A stretch of 64,000 nt of DNA from the NCBI GenBank assembly GCA_030789695.1, contig CM061142.1, positions 145,919,637-145,983,636 on the forward strand, written 5' to 3'. The translations under genes were made by a program, and so were the position numbers. The stretch's first letter is position 1; every line of letters begins with the position of its first letter. Below the pieces are notes generated by a model. It saw only the letters and a list, made by a program, of their open reading frames with translations. It had not been told where the DNA came from and made no database searches. This document shows, piece by piece, positions 43,840 through 54,313 of the stretch. Origin of the DNA: Scilla litardierei. Lineage: Eukaryota > Streptophyta > Magnoliopsida > Asparagales > Asparagaceae.

Positions 43840-44460
43840 GTCGCCTGTTGAGGGAAACACAGTCGACTGGGTGATTTCCAATCACCTGTAGATCCTTCTA
43901 CAGTCTCCTGATATGCACTGCTCAAGTCAACATTTCTATTGACTCACACTTGAGCTTTACGCACAGTCACCTGTCAATCAGTTCCCAGTCGCCTGTACAT
44001 TTACAGTCGCCTGAGATTTGGTCAACAGTCACCTGTCTAGCGTAAGTGCAATCTCTGAATCTCTCTGTCTTCTCTCCATACTTTACAGTAGTCGACTGAT
44101 GAAGAATATACAGTCGCCTGACTATTTGACAGTCGACTGAAGTATTAACATCAGTCTCCTGTGCGAAGAATTGGAGAAAGAGTGCAGCTCTCTGTTTCGA
44201 TCCATCCCCTGCAGCAGTCGTCTGCTGAAGGATTAACAGGCGCCTGTCCTGTTTGTCAGTCGACTGTATTGACTTCGTCAGTCGACTGTCCTGGCTCAGA
44301 TTATAGCCGTTGGATATTTTCTAGCCGTTGATCAGTCGACTGTCTTATGATCATCAGTCGACTGTTCCTGTCATTTTCACCCAGTTTCTAGCCGTTACAG
44401 ATTTGATTTTATGGCTGTTTCTTTGGGGTTTTGGGCTTGATATAGGATTCCTATATATAT
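43840..44460 (+). promoter_or_regulatory. CAGTCGACTG palindrome array and TATA box of the Copia-F LTR
   Basis: About twenty copies of CAGTCGACTG or CAGTCGCCTG / CAGTCACCTG variants from 43840 to 44370, then TATATATA at 44453-44460. The partial 3' LTR repeats this at 60680-61087. Confidence 0.7.
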
Positions 44461-44768
44461 GAGTGTGCTGTCATTCTTGAGAACTCTTGACAACATTTGA
44501 TAAACTCTTGATTCTATAGAAAATCTCAAGAGATCAATAAGCCACTCTCAAGCTCCCTCATTTCCCTCTATTTGAGTATTCATCTTTCTTCATGCATTGA
44601 AGTCCAGCTCAAGGGAAATCATACAAGTGCTCTCAAGCATAATCCAACACTTGGAGATCCTCTTCCATGCCTTGCATTCATTCATGAGTAAGCATCTCAA
44701 GGCATAGGTAAGAGTATTTACTTTACATGGTGTAAATTGTTCTCCTTTTCTCTTTGTGGGATTAGGAT

Positions 44769-45045
44769 ACTCTCCTTGTGGGAGTTTCTCTCTTTGTGGG
44801 AGATTGTCTCTTTGTGGGACTTAGGAAATTCTCTTTATGGGAATTAACTCTCTTTGTGGGAGTTTAGTGTCCTAGTGTAGGACTAACCCTAATTTTCTGA
44901 GTGGGAGTTAGTGATTCTCTGTGTGGGAATCTTGATCCTTGTGTAGGATTGGTTGGGTCATTGTGTAGGGCATAAATCCTCTTTGTGGGGTATCACTTTG
45001 TGGGATTTGTATTCACTTCTCTGTGTGGGAATATAGTGAATATTG
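44769..45045 (+). ncRNA. constant-loop hairpin chain in the Copia-F LTR
   Basis: Repeated TCTTTGTGG-type loops between changing complementary arms: ACTC/GAGT (44769-44785), TCTC/GAGA (44787-44803), AATTC/GAATT (44827-44845), AACTC/GAGTT (44846-44864), GATTC/GAATC (44913-44931). With the shorter loop TAGTGTA or TTGTGTA: GTCC/GGAC (44869-44883), GATCC/GGATT (44934-44950). Each stem is short but the series is regular. Confidence 0.6.
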
Positions 45046-45251
45046 GTGTGGCTGGATGTACCCAAGTTTGGGGAACCAGGGTAAAACTTTGTGTTTGCGT
45101 TTGGATTTATTATGCCATTAATTCCTTTTGCATTTATAATTCCGCATTTGCAAGTTTAATTTTATTTGGACAATTTTATTGCCATTACACTATTCACCCC
45201 CCTCCTCTAGTGTGTGTTGTTAGTATTGCAAGGGTTAGTCGATCCCTACAA

Positions 45252-45264
45252 TTGGTATCAGCGC
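45252..45264 (+). other. primer-binding site of Copia-F
   Basis: TTGGTATCAGCGC beside the LTR; initiator-Met type with one change from TTGGTATCAGAGC. Confidence 0.85.
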
Positions 45265-45286
45265 GAGGTTAAAGCATACTGCAACA

Positions 45287-46169
45287 ATGGCATTCAACCC
45301 TACTTCCGCGCCTCATGAAGAAGGTCACTCAACCGTTCGACCCCCGCTCTTCAACAGAACCAACTATCCGAGTTGGAAGATCAGAATGATGATCTATATG
45401 GAGGGTCAAGACCTATGGGACATCACGGAGGTGCCATTTGAGAAGCCCACTACTCCTACGGTTTCAAGGACAAAGGCGGAGAAGGACTCAATCAAGTTCA
45501 ATGCGAGAGCCATGAACGCATTACATTGCACTCTCTCTGCTAGTGAGTTCAACCGCATCTCCGTGTGCAAAACGGCGAATGATATCTGGCACACCTTGGA
45601 GATATGTCATGAAGGGACAACAAAGGTAAAGAAATCTAAACAAACTGTGTTTAGATCTAAATATGAAATGTTTAAGATGCAGGAAGGCGAAAGCATTTCA
45701 GAGATGTTCACAAGGTTCACCGATATTGTGAACGCTTTGGAGGGACTCGGGAAGACGATTTCCCAAGAGGATCGTGTAGAGAAGATCCTAGACTCTCTCA
45801 CACCTCGTTGGGAGTCAAAGGCCAACGGAATTTTGGAGTCTTATGACACATCCAAATATACCGTTGAGGAATGCATTGGGAATCTCATGGCGTATGAAGT
45901 AAAGCTTCAACACAAGAAGAAGATTCATCCAACAAAGCCCGAGAAGCTAGAAAAGCAAAAGGGAGTTGCGTTCCATGCCAAGGAGGAGCCAATCAAGTGG
46001 AGAAGAAAATTCCATCGCGAAGCTCCTAGCGAAGAAGATGAGCAAGAAGATGCAAGTGGAGAAGAAATTGAGGAACTTGCCGAGCAATTCAAAGCCTTCC
46101 TCAAATACAAGCAAGGTAAGTCTTCGTCAAAGTTTGCCTCCAATTCTAACAAGGTTCCTACTTGTTACA
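45287..46169 (+). pseudogene. gag of Copia-F, part 1
   Basis: Starts MAFNPTSAPHEEGHSTVRPP and reads RTNYPSWKIRMMIYMEGQDLW, MNALHCTLSASEFNRISVCK, MFKMQEGESISEMFTRFTDI and LTPRWESKANGILESYDTSK. A basic/acidic linker leads into the zinc knuckle at PTCY. Element G is inserted between the first two cysteines of the knuckle. The frame is open up to the insertion. Confidence 0.88.
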
Positions 46170-46469
46170 TGATCACTCCTTATTTTACACCTTTTTTCCG
46201 CATGTTTGCATGCCATTTAGATCGCCCAAATCATGTTTTTCACGATATATCGACAATATTGCGATGCTTTTCACGATTTGTTGTTTTTGTCGCATTTCAG
46301 GTGATTTGGCGCGATTTGGAGTGATCTTGAGATACGCTCACTTTAGACGGTCACCGACGACCTCCCCGAGGGGTATTTTGCTGTTGGAGAGGAGCGAAAG
46401 AAGAATGGACGTCACAGGAGCGACGAGGAGGCCAAAACAAGCAGAATGGGCATTTTTTATGTCCCACTC

Positions 46470-46936
46470 GACCGAGTGGAGAAGCTACTCGGCCGACCAG
46501 CGAGACACTGCTCGGCCGACCTGAACAGATACGATTCCTATGTGCACTCGGCCGAGCACCGAAGACCACATCGGCCGAGTGACGATATTGCGTCCGCCCG
46601 AGTGGCGCCCAGACGAGGCCCTTCCAAAACATCGAAGTTACTGTTTTTCGGCTGCCTGAGCTTCAGAAGACCCACTCGGCCGAGTGGATTATTACGTCCG
46701 CCCGAGTGCCTTGAAACCGTCGGCCGAGTGACGACAACTCACTCGGCCGAGCCGCCCCCGAACTGAAGACCCCTGAAGCCCCCGACTTACTGGAAAATGA
46801 CAGGGTTTTCACTCGGCCGAGCGACTTTTGTCACTCGGCCGAGTGCGATGCGCTACCTGTAGCGAAATCTGCGGAAAACAGGCTGTGCAGGGGTATTTTG
46901 GTCACGATTTTTGGACGATTTTGAGGGCTATTTAAA
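46470..46936 (+). promoter_or_regulatory. ACTCGGCCGAGT palindrome array and TATA box of the G LTR
   Basis: About a dozen copies of CACTCGGCCGAGTG or parts of it between 46470 and 46850, then TATTTAAA at 46929-46936. The same arrangement is at 56630-57103 in the 3' LTR. Confidence 0.7.
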
Positions 46937-47322
46937 CCCTGTTTTTACCCTAGTTTAGAGAGCCTCTCTCTTAGATTTTTGCAGCTTTTTAGATTAGTTT
47001 TTAGCTTTATTCTTGTGATTGGAGAAGAGACAAGTTTGTGATTTTTGTTAGAGCAATTGAAGAACTCCATTGGTTTGCATCTCTTTTCCTTAAAAATTCT
47101 ATTTTTATTGCTTATCTCAATATTGTGATGAATTCTATTGCTTATTTCATTGAATATTCTTGTGATCTTGCTATGAATTGTGAGTAGTCTCCACGTCTTG
47201 GGGCGTGGGGATGAACCCTACAAGCCCAATTTCATATTTGTGATGAATTGGTAGAAATTGCGCTAGAATCAATAATTAGGGATTAGATTGTGATCAATTT
47301 ACTACGGATGGCTAGGTATTCA

Positions 47323-47633
47323 TATCGATTGGGATTTGCAAGAGATTGGATCCCAATTTGATAGGAAGCCCTAGAAATCCGAATTGGGTTGGAATCGGAT
47401 TTTCGAAGTATCGGTTTGCAAGAGATTGGACCGATACTAGGATTTCCGGTTGCAATTCCATGCCGATACTCGTTTGCAAGAGATTGGACGGGTAGGAACT
47501 ATCACAATCTAGATCGTGGACCGAGTTTGCAAGAGATTGGACTCGGTGCGCGATTGGACGATGATGTTGATCCTAATGCTAGCTTTCCTAGGCTAGGGTT
47601 TGCAAGAGATTGGATCCAAACCTAGGATAGCTA
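47323..47633 (+). ncRNA. five constant-loop hairpins (TTTGCAAGAGATTGGA) in the G LTR
   Basis: The 16-base word TTTGCAAGAGATTGGA occurs five times, each between complementary arms that differ every time: ATTGGGA/TCCCAAT (47328-47357, plus outer TATC/GATA), AGTATCGG/CCGATACT (47407-47438), TACTCG/CGGGTA (47467-47494, one G-T pair), ACCGAG/CTCGGT (47520-47547), and an offset stem CCTAGG/CCTAGG with TAGC/GCTA (47579-47633). All lie downstream of the TATA box. The 3' LTR repeats them at about 57490-57800. Confidence 0.72.
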
Positions 47634-47992
47634 TAGACCGGCAACAGCGCGAGAGCGTGAGCTTGGTTCTACATTCAGTTGCAACTAGTTCATCCAAATT
47701 CTTATTCAAGCAATTTTGATACCAACGAACCACATTTATGAAATACGGTGAGTAGCGGGGATTCCCCATTCCCTAGACGTTCTTTATTTGATTTGATATT
47801 TCTGCACGTTTTGTCTGACGATTGTGACAGGATCGCCAAAGGCAAATTTCTCTCTTAAGTAGCCAGGTTGATTAGGAGCAAGCACGGTCATTCGTCCTCT
47901 CTGTGTTCGATATCCCGCTCGCCGCTACACCGTGCGCTTGCGGTAAAACTACAACCGCTTTTTGGGTGTATACTCGGAAGCGATCAAGTTTT

Positions 47993-48012
47993 TGGCGCCG
48001 TTGCCGGGGAGG
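47993..48012 (+). other. primer-binding site of element G
   Basis: TGGCGCCGTTGCCGGGGAGG, the well-known Athila/Tat-type site (tRNA-Asp), six bases inside the LTR. Confidence 0.9.
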
Positions 48013-48152
48013 CGATTGCGTTTGATTCTTTCTCACCCTAGCTATTTCTTTTTTATTTTGTTATTATTATCATTTTTATTTTTATTTTTATTTTTTTTAC
48101 CTAACCCTTCCACGGTTCTAATCATTTCTTTGAAACTCTGTTTCCTCTGTGC

Positions 48153-50923
48153 ATGAACACGAGATCTACGGCGGACCCCGAAGCTATACTATTTGATCCC
48201 GAGATCGAACGTACCGCGCGGAGACTTAGAGCGGAAAGGAGACAAGGTCCGGAAGGGCGGTTCATGACCAACCCGGAAACTCCCGAAGAATTGGCGGCGA
48301 GGATGGCGAGAATAATTTCTATTCACGATAGGCTTAGGCCTAAGACTTCTTCTACCACCTCATCCATCGCCATGCCGCAGTTGGCGGCCGACAAGAACTT
48401 CGAGCTAAAGACTGGATTGGTGGTTTTGATGCAACAAGACCCATTTCATGGGAACGCACATGAGAACCCCCACTACCACATCCAACTATTCTTGTCGAAG
48501 TGCGCCACATTCCAGATGACGGGGTCTCCATTGATGCCATCAGACTGCGCCTCTTCCCCTTCACGCTAAAGGACAAGGCGCTCTATTGGTTAAGGACGCA
48601 AGCTGAGGGTATCTTCACTACTTGGGACGAGTTGGCAAGTGCATTTATTGACAAATTCTATCCGCCATCCAAGACGGTGAAGATCCGGAGCGCTCTCATG
48701 TCCTTCAAGCAAGGACCACAGGAGACGCTCTATGAAGCTTGGGAGCGTGTTAAGGATCTACAGCATCAATGCCCGCACCACAGTATAAAGGATTGGGAGC
48801 TAGTGCATAGCTTCTACAATGGTCTCCAACCGGGGACCAAACAAATTATTGATGCCGCGGCGAATGGTGCAATCTTGTCAAAGACTCCCGAAGAAGCTAC
48901 GGACCTAATTGAGGAGATGGCATCAAATAACCAACAATGGGGCGATGAGCGAGGACACTCCACATCCTCCTTAAAGCCAACAAGCATCTACGAGGCGAAG
49001 GCCGTAGCGGAGCTCACGAGCAAATTCGATTCTCTCCACAAGGTGGTGGAGAGATTGGAGAAGTTCATCACGGAGCCCCAAGGAAGCCCATCCACCTCAG
49101 CACCAACCAACCAAATGTGTGATTGGCAAGACCAATCTCAAGTCATGTACTTGGGAGGAGAGCAAGGAGAAGGACCCTTGGAGCAAGTACAATATGTTGC
49201 GGGGAACCAAGGGTATTGGTCCAATCCGGCCGCAAGAAATCATCCGGGATTCTCCTACGCCAACAATGAAGGAGCTTTGAACCCGCCACAACCACCGCCT
49301 CAACAAGCTCGACCACCACCACCCCAACAACAAAACTATCCACCGAGGGGGCCTACTCAACAAAACTTTCAACCGAAGCAACAAGTTCCACCATATAGGC
49401 CTCCCGGATACAACCAAGGGTGGAGGAACCAAAATCAAAATCCGCCGCAAGCTCCACAACGATCCGACTTCGAAGCTAGAGTGGAGGCGTTCATGGTCGA
49501 GCAAAATAAGGTGAATGCTACTTTGAAGGCGGGACAAGACTCTCTTAACACCGTAGTGGCTCAAATATCGGAGCAATTAGCGTTGCTCAATCGGAACACT
49601 CAACGATTGCCAGCGCAACCGGAGCAAAACCCACGGGGAAACACCGGCCACATCAACGCCGTAGTTGCCGTCACTACTAGAGGCGGGAAGGACACCACCC
49701 CCGCTATGATTCCTACCGAGGAGGACGTGGAGGAAAGCTTGGAGCCGGTTGAGCCGGTAGTTTAGGTTGATAAGGAGAAGGAGCCACAAGACAAGGAGAA
49801 ATCTAGAGCAGAACAATTGATCGAGGAAAGGCGCTTCATGCCACCGGTCCCATTCCCCCAAAGACTAGCGAAAGCGAAAATGGAGAAAAGGCTAGCGAAA
49901 TTTCTCGAGTATCTAAGAGGAGTTAGCCTCAATATTCCCTTCCTCGACGCCATCGTCGAGATCCCCACGTATGCTAAATTTTTGAAGGACTTGATTTCGG
50001 GAAGGAAAAGGAAGGAGAAGATCATGCTAGCCGAGGAGGGCTCTTGGTTCACCAAGAGAGAGAAGGAGCCGGCAAAATTTAAAGATCCGGGGATTTTTCG
50101 GATTCCTTGCACCTTGGGCGGCGTTCCTCTTCAAAAAGCATTGGTTGATCTTGGGGCTAGTGTGAGCCTCATGCCCCTCTCCATGTTTTTAAGGCTAAAC
50201 ACCGGGACAAAGTTGAAACCTACCGACATGCGCATTCAATTGGCCGATGGGCGAATAACTAGGCCGGTAGGGATCGCCGAAGACATACCGCTACAAGTCC
50301 CGGGTGGAATATGCTTGCCATGTGACTTTGTGATCATGGACGTTAAGGAGGAGGGAGACACTTCGTTGATACTTGGACGCCCATTCCTCGCCACCGCCGG
50401 AGTAATTGTTGACGTGCGCGAAGGGACCCTTACTTTAAACGTCGGCAACATCGAGGTGGAGCTCCACATTCCTAAGGCTATGAAGCACATGCCCTACCAC
50501 GAGGAGCTTGATTACATGGACCTCCTTGATGAGGTGATAGAGGAGGCGATTCCTCACTCAATTGGCGCTCTTTTTGATGAAGACTTCGAAGAAGGCCCGG
50601 ATTTAGGCCATGAAGAGAATAAAGATGATTCCCCCGACCTCTCCACTGAAGAAGATGAAGGCGACGCTGATGTCGCAAAGATTCGAGAGCTCTGCAAGCT
50701 CTCGAAATTGAAGTCTCCAAAGAAAGCTCCGCCGGCACGGAAACCGGTGTCACCGGTGAAGCCGTTGACCGAAGCAAATGCTAGCTTGGGGGAGCCTCCC
50801 CCCAACACTATTCGAGACGAGAGACCACCGAGGGAGAACGCGCCGCCGCCACATCCAAATCCAAGCGCGCTCCCTGGAAAGTTTGATGGGTGCATCTCAT
50901 ATGCACCAAACATCCCGCATTGA
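48153..50923 (+). pseudogene. gag-protease of element G
   Basis: Starts MNTRSTADPEAILFDPEIER. The Athila gag core follows (GNAHENPHYHIQLFLSKCAT, LFPFTLKDKALYWLRTQAEG, TWDELASAFIDKFYPPSKTV, QHQCPHHSIKDWELVHSFYN), then a Pro/Gln/Asn-rich stretch (49290-49470). The protease has VDLGASVSLMPLSMF and ..LILGRPFLATAGVIVDV. Only two faults: a one-base loss in a G run near 48520 and TAG at 49763-49765. The frame ends by a normal stop 130 codons or so after the protease rather than running into RT. A plain CCHC knuckle is not seen. Confidence 0.87.
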
Positions 50924-52144
50924 TTGAAAATTATAGGGGGTCGAGCTCACGACCTTAAATGAGCGCTTGTCGGGAGGCAACCCGACGGTTTTTGCTTTAT
51001 TTTTAATTTTTCTTTATTTTCGTTTTGGAAATTTTTAGTGTTTTGAGTCGTTCGGCCAAAATTTTGTGATAACAGGTCCTATTTTTTCTTGACAGGAGAG
51101 GAGATAGGTAGATCCACCATAAGGAGGATGAACGAGTCGACGAGGAGTGCCCCAAGAAGGCGCTCGACGCTTAGGAGGAAGATGGAATCGACTGGAGGAA
51201 GAAAGACGGAGTTTGGAGCCAAAACGAAGACAAACAGCAGAACACAAGGCTCACTCGGCCGAGTATTCTAGTCACTCGGCCGAGCACACAAGTTCGTCCG
51301 GCCGAGCCGCTCACGAACGAGGGAAGTCTGCTGAACCCAACTCTCTGTTTATTTTCTTGATTTTGATATAACTGCTACTCGGCCGAGTACATTTGTTCAC
51401 TCGGCCGAGTAAAACGGATACCCTCCTAGGGCGAGTCATGCCGAGTAGCTTGAGTCACTCGGCCGAATGGACTTACTCCACTCGGCCGAGGGTGGCAAAA
51501 CCACTCGGTCGAAGCGATAGCGGGGAGGAAATTTTCATTGGCCTCGCTCGGCCGAGTAACCACGTCACTCGGCCGAGTCGTAACCTTTATTATATAAGGG
51601 CGAGGGGGGGCGCGGATTTCGAAATACAAAAAACCCCAAATCCCCCGCGCCCCTTCAGCTTCTTCGCCCGAACCCCCTCGCTCTCGCCCTCACTCGCCCG
51701 ACCAAGCCCGCGCGCGCCGCCGCTCGGCCAGCCACCGCCGGCCGACCATCGCCGCACCCCGCCCGAGTCGCCGCCGGCGGCCTTGTCTCCGGTCACCTCC
51801 GGTTAGCTTGTTTTGCCCGTTTTCTCCTCTTTTTACGTATTTTTCGAGGATCCGTGTATTAATCGAACCCCTAACCCGAATCAATTCCTATATCTATCTG
51901 TTATACCCCTAATACTCCATGCATTTTGAATATTACTCGCTGATATCGTCTTTTCTTGCGCAGATTGCTTTTTGGAGCTTAGGGGAGCTTAGGGGAGCTT
52001 CTACGGGCTGTTTTGGACTTCGTGGGGGCGCGGACTTCGCACGCTTCCACTACTTAGCACTCACGGCGTGTTTGGGTATACTCTTTCCATTCTTTTTGCA
52101 CACGCCGCACTTTTCACGTTTTTCGGCACGCGCTCGGGGCCGAT
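50924..52144 (+). promoter_or_regulatory. internal spacer of G with palindromes, TATA box and possible leader intron
   Basis: It begins with GTCGGG/AGGCAA/CCCGAC (about 50970-50986). From 51249 to 51580 are about eight ACTCGGCCGAGT-type palindromes, mostly in pairs about 20 bp apart, the same motif as in the LTR U3. TATATAAG follows at 51591-51598, then a GC-rich leader. A T-rich stretch ending TCTTTTCTTGCGCAG (to about 51963) looks like a 3' splice site, with a possible donor GTTAGC near 51801. The 722-codon ORF starts at 52145. I infer a separate promoter for that ORF. Confidence 0.55.
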
Positions 52145-54313
52145 ATGCCGCCCCGGACACGGCCGCGGACGAGGAGACCTTCCGCTAAGCGGAAGAGGTC
52201 GGATGATGCCGGCCCCGCCCACGAGGTGGACGAGTCTCCTCCTCCTTCCCCCACACACGCCGTCCACCCAGCACAGCCTGCAGGCCCCGCACAGCCCGCA
52301 CAGCCTGCAGTGCACCCACAGCCCGCACAGCCTCTCCCCGCCGCTGCACAGCCACCACCACCGGCTCCACTGGTCGGGCCGCTCGGGATTACGTTCCGAG
52401 ACGACGCACACCGCGCCGTCTTCGAGCGTATCTCCCAGCGCTCGATCGTACCCTCCAGGTTTGCACACCTCGCTGACCTAGGACGCCTGGGGGTACTTGA
52501 GGGGATGCTCACGTTGTACGACAACGTGGGCTGGCGAGATTTTTTCCAGGTGTCGGCGGATACTTTTACCCGCCCGACACTTGAGGTTTTGAGTTTGATC
52601 GCCCGGACCGATGAGGGATGCTCATTCCGGTTCATGGATCGAGAGTGCCAGGTCACTCTCGATATGATGAGAGCGTTTTTCTCGTGGCCCGCTGTCCCCG
52701 GAGCCGATCGCGGTTACGGCCCCACACATATCCCCCCACCCTCTTTCGACACCGGTGCCTTCTGGGCACGTATCACGGGTCTCCACGCCGCCTTTGACCC
52801 TAGTAGGGCCAAAGCCTCGGCCATCGTACATCCCTGCCTTCGCATTGCTCAGCGCCTTATGGCGACGACATTTTTGGCGAGATATGAGCCGGGCACGATG
52901 TCTACGCCAGAGCTCTACATGCTCTATGCGATGACACGTCCCAGAGCTCTATATAGGGATGGAGACGAGCTTGTCCCCGCCGTCGTGATCGACATTGCGA
53001 CTTGGTTTTTAGACCGCATCATCGTATCGGTGGGCGCTCGCTCACCGATCTGCTGCGGCGGTCTGATCACCCTGCTTACCTTGATGACCGGCGAGGACCT
53101 ACCTGACGACTTGCGACGCATCCCGGGCCCCACTTCCTTGTCGATAGATGTTATGGCCCGGATGAAGATGCTGCGTCCGCATGGTGAGCGTCACTGGGTC
53201 TGGTTGCACGGCCCTTTCGGTGCCGACTACATGATCCTCCCGAGCCCAGCTCGGACCCAGATTGCACCGGCCCACGTTGACTGGCTCCCAGCGATGGATG
53301 TCCTCATCCCAGCTGCGTACGTACTCGAGGCCGAGGAGGCCGAGCAGGCCCCCGCTGCCCCTGTAGACCCTGTTGCACACCCTGCCGAGCCTGCTGCCGA
53401 GCCCGTTGACCCTGTGGCCCCTCAGCCCATACCTGACGTTTCCGTCGCTCCTGACACCTCTGTCGTTGTCAGGAGCACCTTAGCTGAGCCCACCTCCACC
53501 ACTTCCGAGGCTGTCACCACCACTACCACTCCCACCACCGGCCCTCTGTCCGTGGAGCCTCTTTGCTCCGCTCTCCCCGAGCGCCCGCAGACCTTTGTTG
53601 AGAGTGGAGAGCCCTCGTTCGCCGTGGTCGTGGAGACCATGGCTAGCATGATCTCTGCTGGGGTTGCGCCTTTTGGTCCACACACTTCCACCCCAGCGGT
53701 AGTTACCTCTGTCTCCACCCCTGCCGTATTTTCTGAGAGCGTCGTGGCGTCTGTCCACACTTCTGTGCCACTGACCTCTCTAGCCACCTCGCAGCCACTT
53801 TTGTACTCTTCTTTCACTGCCGCTGCCTCCACTTCTCACCGCCCGCCCCGACCTCACACTGAGGCCCGGCCCACATTTCCAGGCGCTGCACCTTTTGTAC
53901 CCTTCCCTGCTGAGCCCGTTACATACTCCACTCGCGTACGCCAGCCCAGACCTGCCCAGCCTCGCCCGGTGCGTCCCTCTGCACCACCTCCCTCTGACGC
54001 AGTACTTCAGAGCATTCGTGCTCTAGAGGAGGCGGTGAGTGGCCTCAGAGGCGACCTTCGGACCATGTCCTCCACCGTCTCTGCGATGGCTGGCCGCTTC
54101 GACCTGCTACCACATATCCACTACTGTCTCACCCAGGTCTTGGAGCGTCTCCCGCGCGTACCCCCACCCACCCAGCAGGTACCCACCCACACTTCCACAC
54201 CCACTCAGCCTGCTGCCACTCCCACACCCACCCCCGCTCAGCCGCCTGTCCAGCCAGCACCACCCTCACGACCTCCGCCTCAGGACGGAGACGGCGCAGC
54301 ACCGCCTTCTTAG
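52145..54313 (+). CDS. 722-codon Athila-type accessory ORF of element G
   Basis: Starts MPPRTRPRTRRPSAKRKRSD, a strongly basic, nuclear-signal-like N-terminus. A Pro/Ala/His repeat region (residues about 30-85) follows. A globular domain (about 85-390) contains VPSRFAHLADLGRLGVLEGM, LYDNVGWRDFFQVS, TLEVLSLIARTDEGCSFRFM and ELYMLYAMTRPRALYRDGDE. A long Ala/Pro/Thr/Ser-rich part leads to a short helical segment (SIRALEEAVSGLRGDLRTM) and a Pro/Thr-rich tail. The globular domain looks like the ATHILA ORF1 family by recognition only. I see no membrane span. The frame is completely open. Function unknown; older literature calls such ORFs env-like. Confidence 0.82.
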   Translation: MPPRTRPRTRRPSAKRKRSDDAGPAHEVDESPPPSPTHAVHPAQPAGPAQPAQPAVHPQPAQPLPAAAQPPPPAPLVGPLGITFRDDAHRAVFERISQRSIVPSRFAHLADLGRLGVLEGMLTLYDNVGWRDFFQVSADTFTRPTLEVLSLIARTDEGCSFRFMDRECQVTLDMMRAFFSWPAVPGADRGYGPTHIPPPSFDTGAFWARITGLHAAFDPSRAKASAIVHPCLRIAQRLMATTFLARYEPGTMSTPELYMLYAMTRPRALYRDGDELVPAVVIDIATWFLDRIIVSVGARSPICCGGLITLLTLMTGEDLPDDLRRIPGPTSLSIDVMARMKMLRPHGERHWVWLHGPFGADYMILPSPARTQIAPAHVDWLPAMDVLIPAAYVLEAEEAEQAPAAPVDPVAHPAEPAAEPVDPVAPQPIPDVSVAPDTSVVVRSTLAEPTSTTSEAVTTTTTPTTGPLSVEPLCSALPERPQTFVESGEPSFAVVVETMASMISAGVAPFGPHTSTPAVVTSVSTPAVFSESVVASVHTSVPLTSLATSQPLLYSSFTAAASTSHRPPRPHTEARPTFPGAAPFVPFPAEPVTYSTRVRQPRPAQPRPVRPSAPPPSDAVLQSIRALEEAVSGLRGDLRTMSSTVSAMAGRFDLLPHIHYCLTQVLERLPRVPPPTQQVPTHTSTPTQPAATPTPTPAQPPVQPAPPSRPPPQDGDGAAPPS

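Larger units (their letters stand above)
43422..45250 (+). repeat. 5' LTR of Copia-F (1829 bp)
   Basis: TGTTGAGTATTGG to CCCTACA. Palindromes, TATATATA, hairpin chain, end, in that order. Confidence 0.9.
46170..47986 (+). repeat. 5' LTR of element G (1817 bp)
   Basis: TGATCACTCC to GAAGCGATCA. Contains CGGCCGAG palindromes, TATTTAAA at 46929-46936 and the five-hairpin chain. Confidence 0.93.

Noticed and set aside
44985..45272. 95-codon frame at the end of the Copia-F LTR
   Set aside because: It spans the LTR end and the primer site, starts in the hairpin chain and has no counterpart. It is a chance frame.
47323..47633. Regularly spaced identical 16-base repeats resembling a CRISPR array
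   Set aside because: The repeats are too short, the spacers are complementary to each other around each repeat, the sequence is inside an LTR and repeated in the partner LTR, and the genome is a plant.
52145..54313. The 722-codon ORF as a captured host gene
   Set aside because: Its place between gag-protease and the 3' LTR and its globular part fit the known Athila accessory ORF. I see no plant host-gene domain.
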